64,000 bases of DNA from Larix kaempferi (lineage: Eukaryota; Streptophyta; Pinopsida; Pinales; Pinaceae): positions 1,240,001-1,304,000 of the forward strand of contig BSBM01000200.1 in NCBI GenBank assembly GCA_027924585.1. The letters are read 5' to 3'. The stretch's first letter is position 1. Each line of letters begins with the position of its first letter. A program made the position numbers and the translations under genes. Under the pieces are notes generated by a model that saw nothing but the letters and a program-made list of their open reading frames with translations, was not told the DNA's origin and did not search any database. This document shows, piece after piece, positions 62,827 through 64,000 of the stretch.

Positions 62827-64000
62827 TAGAAAATGTGTTTTATTTCATAAATGGAATCTACAAAGTATACACATTCTACGTCATAACGAATTTCTATAGT
62901 TTGCGCATGCGTCCGGAAATAAGAAAAAATTACTTCCCCCGTTTTTTAAAATCACAGCTTCTAGAAGGTTTACATGATTTCGTAAAAAACACGAGTTTTT
63001 AGAAAATGTGTTTTATTTCATAAATGGAATCTACAAAGTATGCACATTCTACTTCATAACGACTTTCTATAGTTTGCGCATGCGTCCGGAAATAAGAAAA
63101 GCTTACTTCCCCCGTTTTTTAAAATCACAGCTTCTAGAAGGTTTAGATGATTTCTTAAAAAACACGAGTTTTTAGAAAATGTGTTTTATTTCATAAATGA
63201 AATCAACAAAGTATGCACATTCTACGTCATAACGAATTTCTATAGTTTGCGCATTCGTCCGGAAATAAGAAAAGCTTACTTCCACCGTTTTTTAAAATCA
63301 CAGCTTCTAGAAGGTTTACATGATTTCGTAAAAAACACGAGTTTTTAGAAAATGTGTTTTATTTCATAAATGGAATCTACAAAGTATGCACATTCTACGT
63401 CTTAACGACTTTCTATAGTTTGTGCATGCGTCCGGAAATAAGAAAAGCTTACTTCCACCGTTTTTTAAAATCACCGCTTCTAGTAGGTTTACATGATTTT
63501 TTAAAAAACACGAGTTTTTAGAAAATGTGTTTTATTTCATAAATGGGAATCAACAAAGTATGCACATTCTACGTCATAACGACTTTCTATAGTTTGCGCA
63601 TGCGTCTGGAAATAAGAAAAGCTTACTTCCACCGGTTTTTAAAATCACCGCTTCTAGAAGGTTTACATGATTTCTTAAAAAACACGAGTTTTTAGAAAAT
63701 GTGTTTTATTTCGTAAATGGAATCAACAAAGTATGCATTTTCTACGTCATAAGGACTTTCTATAGTTTGCGCATTCGCCCGGAAATAAGAAAAGCTTACT
63801 TCCCCCGTTTTTTAAAATCACAGCTTCTAGAAGGTTTACATGATTTCTTAAAAAACACGTGTTTTTAGAAAATGTGTTTTATTTCATAAATGGAATCAAC
63901 AAAGTATGCACATTCTACGTCATAACGACTTTCTATAGTTTGCGCATGCATCCAGAAATAAGAAAAGATTACTTTCCCCGTTTTTTAAAATCACAGCTTC
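62827..64000 (+). repeat. Start of a fourth A'-U-V-W-X series, cut by window end
   Basis: Order A' I E U V W X, the same as 33388, 40655 and 47058, with V again 174 bp because of AAATGGGAATC near 63544. E has AAATGAAATC as at 47404. The X monomer starts at 63866 and is cut after 135 bases, so the array runs on beyond the window. Confidence 0.88.

Larger units (their letters stand above)
1..64000 (+). repeat. 173-bp satellite array, head to tail
   Basis: The entire window is built from one 173-bp monomer repeated about 370 times in one orientation. Conserved blocks in the monomer (position 1 = T of TAGAAAATG) are 1-30, the ACATTCTAC segment (44-52), TTTCTATAGTTTG (65-77), GGAAATAAGAAAAGCTTAC (89-107), a T6A4 tract (116-125) with ATCACAGCTTCTAGAAGG (125-142), and the 3' end with AAAAAACACGAG. 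Variable sites are mainly 32-33, 40-43, 53-56, 64-65, 77-88, 108-114, 138-139, 147-148 and 154-156. The monomer is AT-rich and has about seven CpGs. No unique sequence, mobile element or inversion interrupts it. Centromeric or pericentromeric satellite is the natural inference from length, homogeneity and higher-order structure, but the sequence itself cannot prove location. Confidence 0.99.

Noticed and set aside
1-64000. CRISPR array
   Set aside because: The repeats are regular, but the whole 173-bp period is conserved. There are no unique spacers between short direct repeats and no cas genes.
1-64000. CENP-B box (consensus NTTCGNNNNANNCGGGN)
   Set aside because: CATTCGTCCGGAAATAAG and GCGTTTGGAAATAAG share short pieces with it, but the required A and CGGG are not in the right places in any monomer type I checked. 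A degenerate scan of all monomers would settle it.
1-64000. tRNA, rRNA, 5S-derived or SINE-like origin of the monomer
   Set aside because: I see no A and B boxes at the proper spacing, no cloverleaf pairing and no poly-A tail. An alignment search would be needed to exclude a very old origin.
1-64000. Telomeric or simple-sequence repeats and inverted monomers
   Set aside because: No TTAGGG-type or short tandem motifs were seen, and every monomer read is in the plus orientation.

Overview
The whole 64,000-base window is one uninterrupted head-to-tail array of a single 173-bp satellite family. I count 369 complete monomers plus a 135-base partial monomer at the right end (63866-64000), all in the same orientation. 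The phase used here starts each monomer at its TAGAAAATG, which falls at position 1. The total drift from 369 x 173 is only +28 bases: one 25-base insertion plus a net +3 from single-base indels. Monomer 1 is about 32% G+C (55 of 173 bases by my count). I found no protein gene, RNA gene, transposon, CRISPR array or unique sequence. The short open frames are shadows of the repeat. The pattern (alpha-satellite-like monomer length, higher-order repeats, no interruptions) points to a eukaryotic centromeric or pericentromeric satellite. The species cannot be named from the sequence. Most monomers carry HindIII, SphI and XbaI sites, so digests would give ladders. Satellites of similar length named after HindIII are known in several animals, but I cannot match this one from memory.

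Layout. Domain I (1 to about 32.2 kb) is a homogeneous higher-order repeat. Its canonical unit is 17 monomers (2,941 bp), which I label A-B-C-D-E-F-G-H-I-E-F'-B-C-D-E-K-L. It appears complete at 1-2940 and 11764-14704. Around these are deletion variants (13-mer lacking D-G at 2941-5189), a shuffled 38-mer (5190-11763), a directly duplicated 14-mer (14705-17126 and 17127-19548), a duplicated 10-mer (offset 1,730) and a duplicated 8-mer (offset 1,384). The L monomer (AATCGAATC, GTTAAAAAC, AAGTCACAAC) marks the end of most units.

Domain II (about 32.2-47.1 kb) brings in many new monomer types and longer units: 24-mers and 18-mers that together repeat at an offset of 7,267 bp (42 monomers + 1 base), and a 13-mer (2,249 bp) duplicated at 42.6-47.1 kb. 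Domain III (47.1-64 kb) mixes pieces of domains I and II with further divergent types. It includes a 6-mer duplicated at offset 1,037 near 55.4-57.3 kb, a cluster of a divergent TTAGCGCTTGCG subtype, and, from 60.6 kb to the end, a copy of 44.8-48.2 kb at an exact offset of 15,769 bp.

The sequence reads as a record of repeated in-register unequal crossing-over and gene conversion. Several hybrid monomers show where exchanges happened, and one 198-bp monomer records an out-of-register event. Unit boundaries and monomer letters are my own labels from reading the sequence by eye, not from an alignment program.
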